A DNA stretch of 64,000 nucleotides from contig ML014215.1 in NCBI GenBank assembly GCA_003615045.1, forward strand, positions 1 through 64,000, written 5' to 3'. The DNA is from Caulochytrium protostelioides (Eukaryota; Chytridiomycota; Caulochytriomycetes; Caulochytriales; Caulochytriaceae). Below are positions 41,770-52,682 of this stretch, in pieces; the stretch's first letter is position 1; every line of letters begins with the position of its first letter. The notes beneath the pieces were generated by a model that saw only the letters and a program-made list of their open reading frames with translations, searched no databases and was not told where the DNA came from. The position numbers and the translations under genes were made by a program.

Positions 41770-43628
41770 ATGCCGCCCAAGGCCAACTGGGAGGAGTGTA
41801 AGGCCCACATCGGTCGGGCGATCAGCGATCGCTGCGCCACCAGAGCGATGGCTGGACGCCCGCAGCAGCCGCCGCCTGTCCGCGCCGTTCGCTCGCGGCG
41901 GCGGAGCGCTCTAGTGTGACGCCCTCGACGCAGAAGCGCTTTGGATCGGCCCGCTCAGGCGGATGGCAGGCGATCGCTGCGCGCGCTGATCCTACGGACC
42001 GCAGGATGCTCACTGACGCGTTTCTTGCTTTTCGCTTCTCTCGCATGCTGCCGTTGATGGTGATAATGACATCGATCGCCCCTGGACACGGCCGCTCCTC
42101 TCGATCTCGACCTGGCACGATGGCGCATGGGTGATTTTTGCGATGGTGCCGTGGGATGTTTCGTTCGATGGCTCCAGACCGCGAGGATCTCTCCAAGGAT
42201 GACAAGAAGGAGACGATCCGCGTCCTGGACGCCGGCGACATTGCGATTCTGAAGACCTATGGCCAGGGCCCCTATGCGTCGCAGCTGAAGAGCATCGAGA
42301 AGGAGCTGCTGACCGTGCAAAAGCGTGTCCAAGAACGCATGGGCGTCAAGGAGTCCGACACGGGCTTGACGGGCCCCGATCGCTGGGATCTGGCGGCCGA
42401 CAAGCGCCGGATGGCCGAAGAAGCGCCGCTGCAGGTCGCGCGGTGCACCAAGATCATCCCGCCGGTCGCGGACGGCGCACAGCCCGTCGGCCCGCACGGC
42501 ACCCACAGCAGCGACGCGACGACGAAGTACGTGATCCATGTGAAGCAGATGGCCAAGTATGTCGTCGACCTCGCCGACAACGTCGCGCCGACCGACATCG
42601 AGGAAGGCATGCGCGTCGGCGTCGACCGCAACAAGTACAAGATCCAGATCCCGCTGCCGCCCAAGATCGATCCGTCCGTGACGATGATGCAAGTCGAGGA
42701 GAAGCCCGACGTGACGTACTCGGACGTCGGCGGCTGCAAGGACCAGATCGAGAAGCTGCGCGAGGTCGTGGAGATGCCGCTGCTGCAGCCCGAGAAGTTC
42801 GTCCAGCTCGGCATCGACCCGCCCAAGGGCGTGCTGCTCTACGGCCCGCCCGGGACCGGCAAGACCCTGTGCGCGCGGGCGGTGGCCAACCGCACCGACG
42901 CGACGTTCATCCGTGTGATCGGCTCCGAACTGGTGCAGAAGTACGTCGGCGAGGGCGCGCGCATGGTCCGCGAGCTGTTCGCGATGGCGCGCACCAAAAA
43001 AGCATGCATCCTCTTCTTTGACGAGATCGACGCCGTCGGCGGCGCGCGATTCGACGATGGCGCCGGCGGCGACAACGAGGTCCAGCGCACGATGCTCGAG
43101 CTCATCAACCAGCTCGACGGGTTCGACCCCCGCGGCAACATCAAGGTCCTCATGGCCACCAACCGCCCGGACACCCTCGACCCGGCGCTGATGCGTCCGG
43201 GGCGTCTCGACCGCAAGGTCGAGTTCCACCTGCCCGACCTTGAGGGCCGCGCCCACATCCTGCGCATCCACGCGCGGAGTATGAGCGTCGTGTCGAGCGC
43301 GGCGCCGCCGCCGGCGGCGTCTTCGACGGCGGCCGCCGCTGGCGCCGAGGGCACCAAGCCGGCGGCGGCGGGCGGGTCGGCGCTCGCAACGGCAGCCGCG
43401 GCCGCGAGCACGGCCCACGACGGCGCGATCCGGTTCGACCTGATCGCGCGGCTGTGCCCGAACGCGACCGGCGCCGAGCTGCGCTCCGTGTGCACCGAAG
43501 CCGGCATGTTCGCGATCCGCGCGCGCCGCAAGGTCGCCACCGAGAAGGACTTCCTCGACGCCGTCCACAAGGTGGTGAAGGGCTATGCCAAGTTCTCGGC
43601 CACGCCCAAGTACCTGCTGGCCATGTAA
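41770..43628 (+). CDS. RPT1: 26S proteasome regulatory ATPase RPT1
   Basis: Exon 1 (41770-41797) encodes MPPKANWEE plus one base. The intron 41798-42177 (GTAAGG...CCAG) joins it to exon 2 as [18 protein letters not shown], the expected Rpt1 N-terminus. The product has 492 residues. It is one of six AAA ATPases at the base of the 19S particle that unfold substrates. Motifs are Walker A GPPGTGKT (about 231), Walker [13 protein letters not shown], sensor [20 protein letters not shown] and the C-terminal lid [20 protein letters not shown]. Between RSMSV and [10 protein letters not shown], where relatives have only a few residues, is an Ala/Pro/Thr/Gly-rich insertion of about 45 residues. The C-terminus ends KYLLAM. 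Confidence 0.96.
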
Positions 43629-43845
43629 GCGGCCGCCGCGCTTTCTTCTGGGACGCCTTCCTCCCCGCCCTCGCCACATGACCAGATGGCTGCGGCCTCC
43701 GCTCGTCCCTTCGCGGGTCCGACCCGACGGCGTGGCCCAGTTCTCCTTTGATCTCCCGTGGCGCTTCACGCCTTTTTTTCTTGTTGTATGTTGATTTGCC
43801 ATCGTCTGTTAGTTGGTGGTCAGCGAGTCTGGGATAAGCGATACA

Positions 43846-43863
43846 CCAGGTTTATAAACCTGG
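43846..43863. other. Perfect 18-bp palindrome between convergent proteasome genes
   Basis: CCAGGTTTATAAACCTGG is its own reverse complement and lies between the RPT1 and PRE6 stop codons. It could form a hairpin in either transcript near the 3' ends, or be a symmetric protein-binding site. Neither role can be told from sequence. Confidence 0.6.
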
Positions 43864-44013
43864 GTGCGGTGGTGCTAGCGGTCGCAGCACAAGGGGGGAC
43901 CACCGAGTCATGATGTTCTTTATATAGGGAGGGGTGGAAGGGAAGTGCAGAGAGGACAGGTCCCGATATCCCATCAGGGAGATCAGGGGGGCCATCCAAG
44001 CGAGGGAGGCGAT

Positions 44014-45065
44014 CTAGGCGGTGGCCTGGGCCGCGGCGGCGCCTTTCCGACGGGCCTTCTTCTCCTGCTCGGCGGCCTCTTCGTCCTCGATCCGCTTGGT
44101 CACGGCCTCGACGGCCTCGGTGCTGAGGATGCGGAGCTTGGCGTCGGAGCCCATGACGGCCACCTCGAGGTTCTTGGCACCTGTCTGGACGACCTCCAGA
44201 AGGCCCTTAACGGCGAGCTTGACGGCGGCGTCCTCGTCGAGCCCGGCGGTCCAGTGCTTCTCAAGGAAGGTGCGGACGGTGGCGCTCGAGCGGCCGATCG
44301 CGGTGGCCTTCCATGCCGTGAAGATGCCCGAGGGGTCGGTCTGGTACAGCTGCGGCTGCTTGGTGACGTCGTGCGGGTCGACGCCGACGATCAGCGTCGA
44401 CAGGCCGAAGGGCCGGACGCCGCCGCTCTGCGTGTAGCGCTGCTGGATCGACGCGATGTGGCGCGCAATGTACTCGACGGTCACGGGGTCCTCGATCGTG
44501 AGGCGGTGCGACTGGCACTCGACGCGCGCCTTGTCGACAAGCACGCCGGCATCGGCGTTAAGGCCCGCGAACGCGAGCCACACGTGGTCGTCGAGCATCT
44601 TGATCTTGCTCGTGTTGCCGCCATGCTCGCTCTGCAGCTTGAGGATACTGCGCTTCTCGACGGCCAGCACCGAGCAGGACGCGCCCTTGATGCCGACGAC
44701 GCACGTGCCTTTGTTCACGGCTTCTGCCGCCTAGTGAACCCGCCACCACGACCGATGGGAGCGGTCATTCGCGGCCGGTATGATGCGACGATTTCGGCAG
44801 GAAGATCGTATCCGATCCGTCATCGCCCCACAGTCACGAGAAAGAAAAAACCGAAACAGCATTTCATATGAATCCATGCAGCGGGAGTGAGTGGGGGTCA
44901 TGGCGATACGATGCTATGCAACACGATGCTATGCAACACGAGGCGAGGCGAGGCGACAGGGTGTCACGACCCTCACTACGAGAGAAATGCCAGACTTACA
45001 TATTCGACCTGGAAGAGGTGACCATCCGGCGAAAAGATGGTCAGGGCACGATCGTAGCCAGACAT
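44014..45065 (-). CDS. PRE6: 20S proteasome subunit alpha-4 (PRE6/PSMA7)
   Basis: Exon 1 (45000-45065) encodes MSGYDRALTIFSPDGHLFQV then EY. The intron 44731-44999 (GTAAGT...CTAG) joins it in phase 0 to AAEAVNKGTCVVGIKG in exon 2 (44014-44730). The 260-residue product is an alpha-ring subunit that gates the proteolytic chamber. The alpha signature YDRALTIFSPDGHLFQVEY is intact. The alpha-4 type is supported by RARVECQSHRLT-like KARVECQSHRLTIEDPVTVE, RYTQSGGVRPFG and LYQTDPSG. The C-terminus is a Lys/Ala-rich tail. The gene is convergent with RPT1, another proteasome gene. Confidence 0.95.
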
Positions 45066-47177
45066 GACGGCGGCGGCGGCGAGAAGCGGGGGAGAGGCGC
45101 GATGGGAACGCGGGCGGACAGGGTGGAGCGGGCACGGGACCGCGCAAGATCGACGGCGAGTGGCAGCAGCCGCAGGCGGGTAGCAGCAGAGCGCGTAGAA
45201 GCAGAGCGCGCCAAGGCCAAGGCCAGGTCAGCAAACGTCAAGACAGGGGAAGGCAGCACGTGGCGACGCGACGGGAGGCGGCAGCGACAACGATGGAGGC
45301 GCGCGACAAGAACCGAGAGACGCAGCGCAGGAGCGTCGCGAGCATCCAAGGGACACCACGCCGCCGTATCGTGCCACGTCTCTGGCGGCCGAGCGCGTCG
45401 GCCGACCCTAGTGGAGCCTCGCGTGGCCGCCGGGATCCTCGCGGCCACGCGATCCATCGGCGGCCATGCGACGATCTTGAACAGCCGAGGGTCGGCGTGG
45501 TGGCGCGACACCTCGCCCTACGCAGGCCTCGGGGCGCGGCCTCTCCTCGGGTGCGATAGGTGCCGCACGACCGCGCTCGGGAAACTCTGGCCCTGGGGGG
45601 TCCTTGCGGCCCGCGTGTCCACTTCGCCGCACGCCCCTTCGGCTAGTGGCGCCCATGGCCGCCCATCTGGCCATTCATCGCTTTCGCATTCGATGGATGA
45701 GCGCGCCGATGCCGGTCGACCAGGGCGGGCCAACAGCCTCGACCAGGCTGCAGTGTCCAGCAACGCGATGAAAGGCGACATGGTTCATACAAGACTCACC
45801 CGAGACGACCTGCCCCGTCATAGTGCATGCATGATGACCGGCTGTCGACTTTCTGTTGATACTGCGGCCGATCGAATGAGGGAATCTGCTTCCAGCACGC
45901 CGTCAGGCAGGTCTCGCTGGTCCTCTCTGCTGAGCATCGGTCAACATGTTGAGCCATGACGGATCAGCTACCAGTGACGATATCGTGAGATACTGGCACG
46001 CGAGACGGATCCACTGTGTCCGTCAGAAGAGACTACCACACCGTCGGGAGAAAAATCTCATCTCGCATTCTGCATTGACGATGGCATTCCATGGGTCATC
46101 TTGATATCGTGCATCCAATTTATCGATGCATATAAATAGTTTCTCTCGGCAATTTTTCGATCGGTACATGCTTATCGATGTTTTTTTTTCCTTTATTGGA
46201 GTGCCTGCCGGGTATCATCGCTGGGCACGAGTAGGCGCATGGCATAGAGATCACGGGCGGGGAAAGGGGCGCCGGCGGGCATTCCTTCTGGCCAGAGAAG
46301 CCGATCCGTCCGTCGCGCCACTGTCTGCGCCTCCGGCCCGCTGGACATACGATGGGACCGCGTGGGCGTTGGGGGCGTTGTCTCGCTGGCCCTGAGGCCG
46401 ACCCGTGGGCTGGGCTGAGCTGAGCTGAGCTGGACAGGACTAGGCCGGGATCGGAGCGCCTGGCCTATGGTCGTCGCGGGCCTTCGCGGGTCGTCACCAT
46501 CCACGTCGCCTCACGGGAAGCCGCGATAGACGCGTGCAATGACACACGCACGAAGCGATACGATGCAATGCGATCCGACGCGCCGCCAGAACCTGAATCG
46601 GGGGAGCGAGCTACTGGTATGGCACGACGCGGCGCCCATCCCCTCCTGTCGTCGGCGCGATCGGCGCCCACCGCTTGGACCAGCCAAGCGCTTCCCCAAG
46701 GGAACCACAAAAGGAAAGCGAAAAAGAAACAGAAACGCGCGTGCGGAGGTGGAACACGCGGGACCGAGCAGACCAAGCGGACGCGCAACCATACGAAGGC
46801 GCATGCAGCGCGCGGCGAAAGAGTGAGACAGATCACGATCTCCGACATCCGTCCGAACGTGTCGGCTTCGCCTCTGCCGTCCCTTCTGTTTCTGTCCTCA
46901 AGGGGGAGCATCCCATTCGCGCACGTTCCTGCAGCCACCGCTGATTGATACCCGCCGCTTGATCCACCGTTGGATACTGATCCATCGTTGACGGCGTTCA
47001 ATACGTCGGCGTTCTGGCGTCGACGGCTTCTTTCCTCTCCTCCTTCGCTCGTCGCTTGCAGCGAGTTCTCCCGCTCTCCTCCCTTCGATTCTCCCCTCCG
47101 ATCCCTCCGGCTCCTCTGCGCCCTGGGCCGCTGGGTGCTGCTCGATTGCTCGCGCCCCGTTCGGTCGCTCGATCGCC
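45066..47177. other. Divergent intergenic region between PRE6 and PMT2
   Basis: About 2.1 kb with no supported gene. The frame at 44868-45959 (+) overlaps PRE6 exon 1 antisense and is rejected. An AT-richer island with long T runs sits around 46090-46200. Short GAGCT repeats occur at 46418-46433. Confidence 0.4.
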
Positions 47178-49751
47178 ATGTCGCTGCCCGGCCTGCGCAA
47201 GCGCGCGCCGCACGAAGCGGACGCGGCGTCAATTGACGATGACGGCGTCGACGCCGCCGCCGCCGCCGCCGCCCGCCATGGTGCCGATCCGGCGGCCAAG
47301 TATGCGAAACCAGGCCGCTTCGGCCTGTTCGGCCGCGCACGCGACCCGGACGCGCGGTTCTGCGCGGGCGCCTTCGGCGACCACGACGACTGGAAAACGC
47401 CGCTCGTGCTGCTCGTGCTCGCGCTTGCGATGCGGTTCTGGCGCATCACGGAATCCAAGATCGTCGTCTGGGACGAGGCGCACTTCGGCAAGTTCGCGTC
47501 GCACTACCTGAAGGGCGAGTTCTACTTCGACGTGCACCCGCCGCTCGGCAAGATGCTCAACGGCCTCGCGGGCTGGATAGGCGGCTACAACGGGTCGTTC
47601 CCCTTCGAGAGCGGCAGCACATACACGGACGACGTGGCCTACGGCACCATGCGCGTGTTCAACGCGCTGTTTGGCGCCGTCACGATCCCGCTCGCATTCA
47701 TGACCTGCCAGCAGCTCCACATGTCCTACTGGGCGTCACTCGCCGCCGCCATCGGCATCCTCTGCGACATGGCGCTGCTGTCCATCTCGCGCTTCATCCT
47801 GCTCGATTCGATGCTACTGTGCATGACGGGCGTCGCGCTGTACACGCTCTGCGTCTTCCGCAACTTCCAGGTCCGCCAGCCCCTCTCTCGGCACTGGTAC
47901 TTCTGGCTGCTTGCGAGCGGCCTCAGCCTGGGCCTCGCCCTCAGTGTCAAGTGGATCGGGCTGTTCTCGGTCGCGATGGTCGGCCTGCATACGCTCGACG
48001 ACCTGTGGTCGATGCTGGGCGACCTGAGCATGTCCAAGAAAACCTATGCGCGGCACCTGGTGTCCCGCGTCGGCGGCCTCATCGCGATCCCGGCGCTCGT
48101 CTACATGTGGGCCTTCATGCTGCACTTCACCGTCCTCACCAACTCGGGACCCGGCGACGCGCAGATGTCGAGCCTGTTCCAGGCCGGCCTAAACGGCAAC
48201 ACGTTCGACAAGAACCCGCTGCACATCGCGTACGGCTCCAAGGTGAGCATCAAGAACAACGGCCGCGGCGGCGCCCTGCTGCACTCCCACGTGCAGCACT
48301 TCCCCGTCGGCTCAATGCAGCAGCAGGTCACCGCGTACCAGCACAAGGACGCCAACAACGAGTTCTTTATCCGGCGCGCGTGGGACACGCCGTCGGGGCG
48401 CCCCGCGAATGCGACCGACCCCGCCGTGGTCCCGAACTGGGTTGCGGACGAGCGCGACGCGAACGACCCCGACGCGGAGCCCCAGATCCTGCGCGACGGC
48501 GACATCGTGCGGCTCGTGCACGCCCAGACCGGCCGCAACCTGCACTCGCACAAGGTCAACGCGCCCATCACCGTCGGCGATTACGAGGTCAGCTGCTACG
48601 GCGACAAGAACGTCGGCGACATCAACGACCACTGGCGCGTCGAGCGCGTAGACGACGTCGCGAAGCCGACCCCGGGCATGGAGAACGCGATCCGCTCGCT
48701 GTCGACGCGCTTCCGGCTCCGCCACGTCGTGCTCGGCTGCCTCCTCCGCAGCCATGCCGTCAACCTGCCGCAGTGGGGGTTCAAGCAGCTCGAGGTCTTC
48801 TGCCAAAAGAAGGAGCATGCCGATCCCCTCTCGCTCGGTAACCTCTGGAACATCGAGCTCCACGAAAATTCCAAACTGCCGCCGGGCGGGCCGGGCGCCT
48901 ACAAGAGCCGCTTCCTCAACGACTTCCTCGACCTGAACGTCGCTATGTGGTCCTCGAACAACGCGCTGACGCCCGATGCCGACAAGGAGCCCGACGCGCT
49001 CACCTCGCGGCCGATCGACTGGCCCTTCGGCACGGTCGGGCTGCGCATGTGCGGCTGGGGCGACGACGCCATCAAGTTCTACCTGCTCGGCCACCCCCTG
49101 CTCTGGATGGGCTCCACCCTCGCCATCGTCGCCCTCGCCGCCCTCTGCGTCGTCTACCTCTGCCGCTGGCAGCGCCACTACAAGGACTGGCCCTCCAGCC
49201 GCGACAACGCCCTTCACCGCGGCGGCTACTCGCCGCTCCCGCCGAAGCAGGGCATCGATGCCCTCGGCTCCTCGGACTTTGACGACACCGGGCCGGACCG
49301 CCACACGGCAGCGTCGGCCATGCACACGCCCGCCGACGGCGTCCCGGACACGCCGGCGCGCGACGGCCTCCTGCGTTCGCCGCGCGACCCGATGCTCCGC
49401 TTCGCCAACTTCTACTTCGCCACGAAAGTGCTCCTCGGCGGCTGGGCCCTGCACTACCTGCCCTTCTTCCTCATGGGCCGCGTGACCTACCTGCACCACT
49501 ACTTCCCCGCGGTGTACTTTGCGATCATGGCGATGATGTTCCTCATCGACCACGGCGTGTCGCGCGTGGCCGCGGCGAAGGCCCTGGCCCCGGCGCAGCG
49601 CGAGGCCACCAAGCGGCTCGTGTTTGCCGGGTTCTCCGTCGCCATCGTGCTCATCTTCCTTTACTTCAAGGACATTGTGTACGGCATGCACGGGCCCGCG
49701 CACCAGTGGAGCGGCCGTCGCTGGCTCCAGTCCTGGAAGATCCACGACTAA
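47178..49751 (+). CDS. PMT2: Dolichyl-phosphate-mannose protein O-mannosyltransferase, PMT2 family
   Basis: This 857-residue GT39 enzyme transfers mannose from dolichol phosphate to Ser/Thr of proteins entering the ER. The catalytic luminal loop 1 has VVWDEAHFGKFASHYLKGEF with the Asp-Glu pair, then DVHPPLGKML. The VVWDEAHFGKF form assigns it to the PMT2 subfamily rather than PMT1 or PMT4. Transmembrane segments fill about residues 75-330. The MIR repeats (about 340-530) include GGALLHSHVQHFPVGSMQQQ, and further membrane spans follow (about 630-840). A hydrophilic loop near 680-735 is longer than usual. The ATG at 47178 lies in GCCATGT context just before a cytosolic N-terminus. It may modify the Ser/Thr-rich chitosanase of this window (inference). 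Confidence 0.94.
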   Translation: MSLPGLRKRAPHEADAASIDDDGVDAAAAAAARHGADPAAKYAKPGRFGLFGRARDPDARFCAGAFGDHDDWKTPLVLLVLALAMRFWRITESKIVVWDEAHFGKFASHYLKGEFYFDVHPPLGKMLNGLAGWIGGYNGSFPFESGSTYTDDVAYGTMRVFNALFGAVTIPLAFMTCQQLHMSYWASLAAAIGILCDMALLSISRFILLDSMLLCMTGVALYTLCVFRNFQVRQPLSRHWYFWLLASGLSLGLALSVKWIGLFSVAMVGLHTLDDLWSMLGDLSMSKKTYARHLVSRVGGLIAIPALVYMWAFMLHFTVLTNSGPGDAQMSSLFQAGLNGNTFDKNPLHIAYGSKVSIKNNGRGGALLHSHVQHFPVGSMQQQVTAYQHKDANNEFFIRRAWDTPSGRPANATDPAVVPNWVADERDANDPDAEPQILRDGDIVRLVHAQTGRNLHSHKVNAPITVGDYEVSCYGDKNVGDINDHWRVERVDDVAKPTPGMENAIRSLSTRFRLRHVVLGCLLRSHAVNLPQWGFKQLEVFCQKKEHADPLSLGNLWNIELHENSKLPPGGPGAYKSRFLNDFLDLNVAMWSSNNALTPDADKEPDALTSRPIDWPFGTVGLRMCGWGDDAIKFYLLGHPLLWMGSTLAIVALAALCVVYLCRWQRHYKDWPSSRDNALHRGGYSPLPPKQGIDALGSSDFDDTGPDRHTAASAMHTPADGVPDTPARDGLLRSPRDPMLRFANFYFATKVLLGGWALHYLPFFLMGRVTYLHHYFPAVYFAIMAMMFLIDHGVSRVAAAKALAPAQREATKRLVFAGFSVAIVLIFLYFKDIVYGMHGPAHQWSGRRWLQSWKIHD

Positions 49752-50006
49752 CGGACCGAGTCCTCCCGTCCTGACCCCTCGCTTTTTTTCTTGCTTCGCT
49801 CGTTTCCCTCTTCCTTTGTGTGATTGGATGACGGTTGATCCCGATCAATCTTCATGGTCGATACCGATGGCCATGTCCCCTATCCATCTGCCCGTCTCGA
49901 GATCTCTCGTTGTCAAACCAGCTGTGTTGGACAGAATCGGATATAACATAATAAAAAGGAAAGAGCGAGACCCGACGGACACCCGGTGTGGCGTGGCGTG
50001 GAGCGA

Positions 50007-52682
50007 CTATGCCGCGTGGAGAGCCGGCGCAGGGCTCGCAGTCACGGCGGGCGCCCAGATGCACAGGGTCCCGTCGTCCGAGGCCGAGACAAATTGGTTG
50101 AGGTGCGCGTTCCAGGCGACCGCATTGACGCAGCCCGTGTGCTGGCCGCGGAGATGCTCGATGCGCTCGCCCTGCTCGCAGTGCCACACGTGGAGGCTCG
50201 CGTCCTCGGCGCCGCTGACAACAAACAGGTCCGGGTCGCCCGTGCGACCGCCGAAGCAGGACCGCACGACAAAGCGGCCCGGGCGCTGGCCGACGACGTA
50301 GCGCCGCAGGAACGTGCCGCGCTCCAGGTCCCAGAGATGGACCTCCTGCAGGCTGAGGTTGACGAGCGCGCGGCGTCCGTCGCGGCTAAGCGCGAGCGAC
50401 GTGATCGCGGCCGTCTCCTCGAGCACACGGACGCACTCACGTGTGCGCAGCCGGTACAGACTGATGCGGTTCTCGCTCACGGTGACCATCGTCTCGCCGT
50501 CGGGCGTAACGCCCAGGTCGGTCGCGCGGAGGTCCCAGTGGTGGACGACGTTGCCGGCGACATCCTGGAGCAGCACCGCACGCGAGGTCGTGCCGAGCGA
50601 CGCGCTCACGAAGCCGTTGCCGTCCGGCAGCCACGCGCACGCTGAGATGCCGTCCGTGTGCTGCGTGTACACCATCACGCACTGGCCGGTCGCCGCCTGC
50701 CACAGCCGCAGCTGCGCGTCCGCCGCGCCGCTCAGCAGCACGTCCGAGTGCGGCGACCACACGAGCACCGACACGGCGTCGTCGTGCCCGCGCAGCACAT
50801 GTAGCAGCTTCCACGCGCCGCGGCGTGTCGATCCCGACGGCCGCGACGCCATCCCAGCAGCCGCCGCCGCCGCCGTCGTCGACGATGACGACGACGACGA
50901 CGACGACGACATCGGCGTCGGATGACGGGAAGCCGCTGCCGCAGCGATGGCGGCCGTCGCCGTCGGCTTGCCACGCTCGGCGGCGGCAGGATCCCCGTTC
51001 GTTGTGGACGGGTCGGCTGTCGGATCCCATCGCCAGATCATGACCGAGGCGTCCTTGCCCGCGCTGGCGAGCATGGTCCCGTCCGGGCTGAACTGGGCAT
51101 TCCAGACCTCGTCCGAATGCGCCTGGAGGACCTGCGCCACCTGGTTCGGGAACGCGTCGCGCTCGCAGCTGTGCTCCGTGTACAGGCTGAAGCTCGAGAG
51201 CGCGCGGTCATGCGTATGGTACAGGCACGTGCTGCACTGGTGCTCGAGCGCTTGGCCCAGCAGCGTCGCCAGCCGCTGGCTGGGCACCATAGTCCCGGCG
51301 GGCACGAGCGCCTGGAGCCGATGGAGCAGTGCGTCACGAGTCTGGGCGAGCATGGCCGTGGATGATGACGACGACGACGGCGACGGCCCCGGGCCCGGCA
51401 GCTCGTCGGAGGTCAGCGACTGCATTAGCGATCGCGACAGCCGGTGGATCTGGGCGGCGTCCGTGCTCAGCGGCGTCAGCTCGGTCCGCAGGATCGCCAG
51501 CGCGATGGCTTTGTCCGGGTAGCGCAGCGCCTCCAGGTACTTCTGCTCGCGCACCAGCCACCGGAGTCGCATGCGGGCGTCCCCACCCGCTGCCGCCGCC
51601 GCCCCCGATGGCGACGCCGACGCCACATGGCCACGTGGCAGTTGCAGCGCGTCCAGCATCGCGTCCGACTCGACGGTGGCCCAGTCGCCCTCCAGCACGG
51701 CATGGCGGAAAGCGGCGACAGTGGGCGACTCGAGGGCGATGCGCGTCTCGGCGGCGAGCATCTGCGCCGAGGCCGTCAGGCCCATGTCCTGCAGCGACTG
51801 CAGCATGAGCCGCACCAGCTGGTCGGTCGGCACGCGCATCGCGCGCGACGGGCTCGCCAGCGCCGTGGCCGATGACGGCGCCACGGCCGGCGCGCCCGCC
51901 CCGGCCGCGGGGCCCAGCCGCAGCGGCGAATTGCCGGTCGTCCGCGCCGCGGCTGACGCCGCCGTCGCCGCCGTGGACACGTCCGACGACGGGAGCTGCG
52001 ACGTGGCCCGCAGCGGCGGCGGCGGCGGGAGCGACGGCGGTGGCGACGACGAGGGCAGTGACGACGACGCGCCCACGCGCGCGCGCGTCGAGGCGCCGGG
52101 CAGAATCGTCCACTCCGACAGCGGCTTCACAGGAACACGCGGCTCGCCGGCCGTCACGGAGGAAGGCGTCCCCCGGCCGCCACCGCCGCCGCCGCCGCCG
52201 GCATGACTCGTGCCGGGCGTCGTGGCGTCCGATCCGGTGGTGAGCGTGTTCAGGTCGCCGTCGAGACCGGCGTCAGCGTCGGGCGGGAGATCCGCGTGGT
52301 CGGCGGTCGCCATCGCGCGGCGCGGGTGGGCGGCCATCGCGGATGGCGCAGCAGGCGGCGTGGCCGCGGCAAGGGCAGCAGCAGCGGCGGCGGCGGGCGG
52401 CGCTGAGCGCGCGTGCACGATGACCGAGGGCGAGGTATACTTGCCGCGCTTGGCGGGCGAGCCGGTGTACGCGGCGTGCCGATCCGTCGGGTCCGTCTCG
52501 CTCCTGGCCAGCGGCGGCGTGGCGGGCGCTAGAGGCGGCGGCGGCAGCGTCACACCCGCAGCAGCAGCTGCCGTCGGCGTCGTGGTGGCGGTGGCGGCGG
52601 GGGAGGCCAACGACGTGGAGGTCAACGAGGAGGAGGACGCGGCGGCGCGCGGCGGCTTGCCGGGGATGCTGCTGTCGCGCAT
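50007..52682 (-). CDS. GID7: GID/CTLH ubiquitin-ligase subunit GID7/WDR26
   Basis: The ATG at 52682 gives 891 residues. The order LisH (QLVRLMLQSLQDMGLTASAQ, about 285-310), CTLH (FRHAVLEGDWATVESD onward), then WD40 propeller is that of WDR26/Gid7, a subunit that oligomerises the CTLH E3 ligase. Family text includes LVREQKYLEAL, LRTELTPLSTDAAQIHRLS and LLGQALEHQCSTCLYH. WD repeats begin at HSDEVWNAQFSPDGTMLASA and end with VNAVAWNAHLNQFVSASDDG and a final IWAPA. An insertion rich in Ser, Ala and Thr follows the first WD repeat. The frame is open upstream to 53312 without another ATG, so an additional 5' exon is possible. Confidence 0.9.
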   Translation of the reverse strand: MRDSSIPGKPPRAAASSSSLTSTSLASPAATATTTPTAAAAAGVTLPPPPLAPATPPLARSETDPTDRHAAYTGSPAKRGKYTSPSVIVHARSAPPAAAAAAALAAATPPAAPSAMAAHPRRAMATADHADLPPDADAGLDGDLNTLTTGSDATTPGTSHAGGGGGGGGRGTPSSVTAGEPRVPVKPLSEWTILPGASTRARVGASSSLPSSSPPPSLPPPPPLRATSQLPSSDVSTAATAASAAARTTGNSPLRLGPAAGAGAPAVAPSSATALASPSRAMRVPTDQLVRLMLQSLQDMGLTASAQMLAAETRIALESPTVAAFRHAVLEGDWATVESDAMLDALQLPRGHVASASPSGAAAAAGGDARMRLRWLVREQKYLEALRYPDKAIALAILRTELTPLSTDAAQIHRLSRSLMQSLTSDELPGPGPSPSSSSSSTAMLAQTRDALLHRLQALVPAGTMVPSQRLATLLGQALEHQCSTCLYHTHDRALSSFSLYTEHSCERDAFPNQVAQVLQAHSDEVWNAQFSPDGTMLASAGKDASVMIWRWDPTADPSTTNGDPAAAERGKPTATAAIAAAAASRHPTPMSSSSSSSSSSTTAAAAAAGMASRPSGSTRRGAWKLLHVLRGHDDAVSVLVWSPHSDVLLSGAADAQLRLWQAATGQCVMVYTQHTDGISACAWLPDGNGFVSASLGTTSRAVLLQDVAGNVVHHWDLRATDLGVTPDGETMVTVSENRISLYRLRTRECVRVLEETAAITSLALSRDGRRALVNLSLQEVHLWDLERGTFLRRYVVGQRPGRFVVRSCFGGRTGDPDLFVVSGAEDASLHVWHCEQGERIEHLRGQHTGCVNAVAWNAHLNQFVSASDDGTLCIWAPAVTASPAPALHAA

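Noticed and set aside
41955-43802. 615-codon open frame antisense to RPT1
   Set aside because: Shadow frame of a GC-rich gene. It has no family resemblance and covers a highly conserved ATPase.
44868-45959. 363-codon open frame upstream of PRE6 (+)
   Set aside because: It runs antisense through PRE6 exon 1, whose coding sense is confirmed by the alpha-subunit signature and splice phase. The frame is Arg/Ala/Ser-rich noise.
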